Assembly: GCF_900111685.1 (NCBI RefSeq)
Contig: NZ_FOHX01000015.1
Coordinates: forward strand, 62,001-126,000
Length of the DNA: 64,000 nt
From: Nonomuraea wenchangensis
GTDB taxonomy: Bacteria > Actinomycetota > Actinomycetes > Streptosporangiales > Streptosporangiaceae
Direction: 5' to 3'
In this document: positions 61,176 to 64,000 of the stretch, one piece after another
How positions within the stretch are numbered: position 1 is the first letter of the stretch
Layout of the letters: every line of letters starts with the position of its first letter
Made by a program: the position numbers and the translations under genes
The notes under the pieces: generated by a model
Database searches by the model: none
Told to the model about the DNA's origin: nothing
What the model saw: the letters and a program-made list of their open reading frames with translations, nothing else

Positions 61176-62216
61176 ATGTCCGACAGGCCAGTCTTCGTCA
61201 TCGGATGCCCGCGCTCCGGCACCACGATGCTCCAGCTCATGCTGCACTCGCACCCGCACATGGCGGTGCCGCCCGAGACCCGCTTCCTCGTACCCGCCTA
61301 CTACCGCCGCCGCGCCTGGGGCGACCTGCGGATCGACGCGCGCCGCAGGGCGCTCGCGCAGTGGATCGCGACCGACCGCAGCACCAAGTTCCGCGAACTC
61401 AAGATCGACAAGGACGAGTTCGTCCAGCAGGCGGTCGAGGGCCCCGGCTCGCTCGGCTCCGTGATCGGCACGGCCTTCCGGATGTACGCCGACCGCTTCG
61501 ACAAGGCCCGCTGGGGCGACAAGCGCCCAAGCTACGTCAAGCAGGTCGACATGCTGCTGCGGCTCTTCCCCGACGCCCAGTTCGTCCACCTCATCAGGGA
61601 CGGCCGCGACTGCGTGGCCTCGCTGAAGGAGATGCCCTGGTACACGCTGGACTCCTTCCACGCCGTCTCCACCTGGGCCGAGGCGATCGACGCGGGGGCC
61701 AAGCTCAAGCGCACCCTGCCCGAGGACACCTACTACGAGCTGCGCTACGAGGACCTCACCGACGACCCCGCGACCGAGCTGAAGAAGCTCTGCCACTTCC
61801 TGGAGGAGGACTTCTCCGTCTCGATGATCTCCCCGCGCGAGGCGGCCAGCGTCGCCGTGCCCGAGCACAAGGTCTGGCACAGCAACACGCACGGCGAGGT
61901 CATCCGCAGCCGCGTCGGGAGCTGGGCCAACCGGCTCGACGACTGGGAGATCTCCCTGTGCGAGCACATGCTCGGCGACCGCCTGGAGGCCATGGGCTAC
62001 GAGCTGACCGGCGCGGCCAGGCCGGCCAAGGAGCACATCGTGGCCGCCCAGAAGACCATGCAGAAGCGCCGGGCCAGCCGCCTGCGCAAGCACATGCGCG
62101 ACCGCTTCAACCGGCTGCGCGAGCCCAGCCCGGTGGCCGCCATGCTGACCACGCGCCAGCGCTCGCTGTCCGGCGTCCCGCGCCAGCGCACCGAGATCAC
62201 CGAGCCCGCGATCTAG
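61176..62216 (+). CDS. PAPS-dependent sulfotransferase family protein
   Basis: A 346-residue sulfotransferase. The 5'-phosphosulfate loop is FVIGCPRSGTTMLQLML (residues 7–23), and the 3'-phosphate site is FVHLIRDGRDCVASLKEMPWY. Around 230 residues make the core domain; the last 60 residues are basic and may form an extension for a surface-glycan or lipid substrate. It would sulfate a hydroxyl with PAPS. GGGGG lies 8–9 bases upstream of the ATG. It follows the phosphatidyltransferase gene by 21 bases, so the two probably act on the same molecule. Confidence 0.87.
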   Translation: MSDRPVFVIGCPRSGTTMLQLMLHSHPHMAVPPETRFLVPAYYRRRAWGDLRIDARRRALAQWIATDRSTKFRELKIDKDEFVQQAVEGPGSLGSVIGTAFRMYADRFDKARWGDKRPSYVKQVDMLLRLFPDAQFVHLIRDGRDCVASLKEMPWYTLDSFHAVSTWAEAIDAGAKLKRTLPEDTYYELRYEDLTDDPATELKKLCHFLEEDFSVSMISPREAASVAVPEHKVWHSNTHGEVIRSRVGSWANRLDDWEISLCEHMLGDRLEAMGYELTGAARPAKEHIVAAQKTMQKRRASRLRKHMRDRFNRLREPSPVAAMLTTRQRSLSGVPRQRTEITEPAI

Positions 62217-62243
62217 CGACCCCACGACATGGGCGTGGTTCGG

Positions 62244-63305
62244 TCAGCGGTCGACGTGGGCGAACAGCCGCTCCCAGCCGTCCAGCACGTGGTCGAGGCG
62301 GAAGGCCTCGGCCCGTGCGCGGGCGTCGGCCCCCAGCCGCCGCCGCTCCTCCACCGAATCCGCCAGCCGGCCCAGCTCGGCCGCGAAGGCGTCCACGTCC
62401 CCCGGCGGCACCAGCACCTGGCCCGCCGCGCGCACGCCGCCCGAGACGTCGAAGGCCACCGACGGCACTCCGTGCGCCCCCGACTCCAGCAGCACGACCG
62501 GCAGCCCCTCGTGCTCGCTGGTCAGCCCCAGCACCGCCGCCGACAGGTACTCGGCGGACATCTCCGCGGCCGGGACCGGACCGCGGAAGACCACCCGGCC
62601 GGCCACGCCCTCCCGCCCGGCGTGCGCGCGCAGCCGCTCCCGCTCGCCGCCGTCGCCGATCAGGTGCAGCTCCCACGGCTCCGGCACGCCCGAGCGGGCG
62701 AACGCGCTGATCAGCCGGTCGAACCGCTTGACCCCCTCCAGCCGGCCGACGCCCAGCACCCGGGGGACGTCGAGCGCGGCCATCCGCGCCGGCCAGTGGG
62801 CCAGCGGGTTGGGCAGCGCCTGGGCGTTCGGCAGCAGGGCGTGCTCGGCGAAGCTCATGGCGTCGTCCTCGCTGAGGAAGACCGCCTGGTCCAGCTCGGC
62901 GTAGTGCTTCCTGATCGAGCCCAGGTGCCAGCAGCCGCGGGCGTGGTCGTACGAGCCGTGGTACTGGCCGATCGACCGGGAACCGGCCGGTAGCAGGTCG
63001 CGCACCCGGATCACCGCCGACGGCGAGGTCATCACCGCGTATCCCGGCTCGATGCGGCCGAGCAGCCGGCGCAGCCGCCGGTCGGCGCGGACGCGGGCCA
63101 GGCGGTTGCCGGGTTCGGCGCGGCTGATGACGTGGTGGTGGTAGCGCGGGCGGTCCACGTACCGGAACGGGGAGCGGGCCCGGTGCAGGCCGATGACGTG
63201 CACGTCGTGGCCCCGCCCGGCCAGGCCCTGGGCGAGGGTGTGCGTGACCTGCTGGATGCCGCCCAGCGTGTCGGCGTCCACGCAGGCGAAGACGACACGG
63301 CTCAT
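62244..63305 (-). CDS. Family 4 glycosyltransferase
   Basis: A 353-residue GT-B retaining enzyme. The acceptor-binding N-terminus is FACVDADTLGGIQQVTHTLAQGLAGRGHDV. The donor-binding lobe has VLGVGRLEGVKRFDRLI and the ELHLIGDGGERERL strand, and the conserved EX7E region reads TSEHEGLPVVLLES. The late ALPNPLAHWP segment is like CDP-glycerol-locus GT4 enzymes. It would add a sugar to a lipid-linked or polymer acceptor in the cytoplasm. The start overlaps the stop of the glycerophosphotransferase-like gene (ATGA). Confidence 0.9.
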   Translation of the reverse strand: MSRVVFACVDADTLGGIQQVTHTLAQGLAGRGHDVHVIGLHRARSPFRYVDRPRYHHHVISRAEPGNRLARVRADRRLRRLLGRIEPGYAVMTSPSAVIRVRDLLPAGSRSIGQYHGSYDHARGCWHLGSIRKHYAELDQAVFLSEDDAMSFAEHALLPNAQALPNPLAHWPARMAALDVPRVLGVGRLEGVKRFDRLISAFARSGVPEPWELHLIGDGGERERLRAHAGREGVAGRVVFRGPVPAAEMSAEYLSAAVLGLTSEHEGLPVVLLESGAHGVPSVAFDVSGGVRAAGQVLVPPGDVDAFAAELGRLADSVEERRRLGADARARAEAFRLDHVLDGWERLFAHVDR

Positions 63306-64000
63306 CGGCGGGCCCCCACCCGGAAGAAGTCGTCGACGATCCGCGCCGCCGCGTCGCCGCGCTCGTCGGCGCACCACAGCTCGCGGAAGGCCGCGTAGCG
63401 TGCGGCGTGGGCCGCGTGCTCCTCGTCCAGGCGCCGCAGCACGTCCACCAGCTCCTCGGTCGTCGTGACGCACGGGCCGGGGGCGATGGCGGGCAGGTCG
63501 TGGTAGACGCCGCGCTCGGACAGCCGGTAGTCGTCCCAGTCGTCGAGGTAGAACACCATGGGCCTGCCGGTGATCGCGTAGTCGCACATCAGGGACGAGT
63601 AGTCGGTCAGCAGCGCGTCCGAGGCCAGCATCAGATCGTTGACCTCCGGATACCGCCCGGCGAAGCGGACGAAGTGCCTGAGGTGCTCGGGCGTCTCGTA
63701 GCGCTCCACCGGATGGGTGCGCAGCACCACCACCCACTCCCCGGCCAGCTCCTCGGCCAGCAGCTCCAGGTCGGCCCGTACCGACTGGCCGCTGCCCATG
63801 GCCCGGTCGCGGTAGGTGGGCGCGTAGAGCAGTACCCGCCGCCCCGGCGGAAGGTCCAGGAGCCCGCGTACGTCGCCGGCCGGCTCGCCGCGCACCAGGG
63901 CGTCGCAGCGCGGCGTCCCGTACCGGTAGACCTTGCCGGTGTAGCCGTTGGACGGCACGAAGATGCGGGAGAACTCCGCGCTCGGCGACACCAGCGCGTC
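63302..64000 (-). CDS. CDP-glycerol glycerophosphotransferase family protein, 5' end outside the window
   Basis: Only the C-terminal 232 or so residues lie in the window; the reading frame is open to the edge. VLLYAPTYRDR, VVLRTHPVE and the glycerophosphotransferase signature LLTDYSSLMCDYAITGRPMVFY are diagnostic of the TagF/TagB family, which polymerises or primes polyol-phosphate chains from CDP-glycerol or CDP-ribitol. The missing N-terminal half, including the first catalytic His, cannot be assessed. With the GT4 that overlaps its stop it forms part of a teichoic-acid-like operon. Confidence 0.9.
   Translation of the reverse strand, partial: DALVSPSAEFSRIFVPSNGYTGKVYRYGTPRCDALVRGEPAGDVRGLLDLPPGRRVLLYAPTYRDRAMGSGQSVRADLELLAEELAGEWVVVLRTHPVERYETPEHLRHFVRFAGRYPEVNDLMLASDALLTDYSSLMCDYAITGRPMVFYLDDWDDYRLSERGVYHDLPAIAPGPCVTTTEELVDVLRRLDEEHAAHAARYAAFRELWCADERGDAAARIVDDFFRVGARR

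Noticed and set aside
62217-62243. CCACG/CGTGG hairpin between the sulfotransferase and GT4 genes
   Set aside because: The stem is only five pairs and no T tract follows; it was not listed as a terminator.

Overview
The window is high-GC DNA with GTG/TTG starts, frequent 4-base ATGA/GTGA gene overlaps, leaderless-looking starts and actinobacterial families (DUF5319, TIGR04222, Beta_propel lipoprotein, SigD/RsdA). It fits a filamentous actinomycete, probably of the Streptosporangiales (Nonomuraea/Streptosporangium type). The order sigD – anti-sigma – DUF5319 – guaB – guaB3, with a ChoD-like oxidase further along, is the same neighbourhood as Mycobacterium tuberculosis Rv3409c–Rv3414c, so the left half is chromosomal core.

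Layout. (1) 1–6.7 kb: SigD/ShbA-type sigma factor, a shortened repeat-bearing anti-sigma homologue, DUF5319, a TrmB/LuxR-like regulator, then guaB and guaB3. (2) 6.7–13.6 kb: TetR/hydrolase pair, a kinase-like protein, and an amino-sugar (aga/nag-like) operon of SIS isomerase, NagA, tagatose/fructose-phosphate kinase and class II aldolase, divergent from a DeoR regulator. (3) 13.7–29 kb: glpD, a DinB-like protein, secreted subtilase, beta-propeller lipoprotein, Ser/Thr kinase, succinate-semialdehyde dehydrogenase and GMC oxidase, a PLP-fold protein whose catalytic Lys is Arg, a GNAT protein, DUF885 and a membrane protein. (4) 29–34 kb: guaA, then a tightly overlapping receiver-PP2C / histidine kinase / response regulator trio. 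(5) 34–48 kb, minus strand: a GCS2-type ligase, two large multi-spanning membrane proteins, polysaccharide deacetylase, methyltransferase and GT2, fed from upstream by a cassette ACP – SDR reductase – AMP-ligase – LuxE – LuxC. (6) 48.5–64 kb: a cell-surface glycan locus with a complete pseudaminic acid set (pseB, C, H, G, I, F), two paralogous GT2 enzymes with long C-terminal regions, a CDP-alcohol phosphatidyltransferase, a sulfotransferase, a GT4 and the 3' part of a CDP-glycerol glycerophosphotransferase-like gene.

How it may work together (inference): the Pse enzymes would make CMP-pseudaminic acid from UDP-GlcNAc for a teichoic/teichulosonic-acid-like wall polymer. The lux-type cassette has no luciferase genes and could activate and reduce an acyl group that decorates this glycan or a lipid carrier.

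The most unusual feature is that three of the five lux-cassette enzymes (LuxC, AMP-ligase, SDR) carry 160–240-residue low-complexity N-terminal extensions, each containing its own in-frame minisatellite (30, 39 and 24 bp units). Their extended starts are supported by ribosome binding sites or stop/start overlaps. Further short tandem arrays lie in the anti-sigma gene (15 bp), downstream of luxC (13 bp), before a GT2 gene (19 bp) and at the left edge (34 bp). No tRNA, rRNA, CRISPR array, insertion sequence or phage gene was seen.
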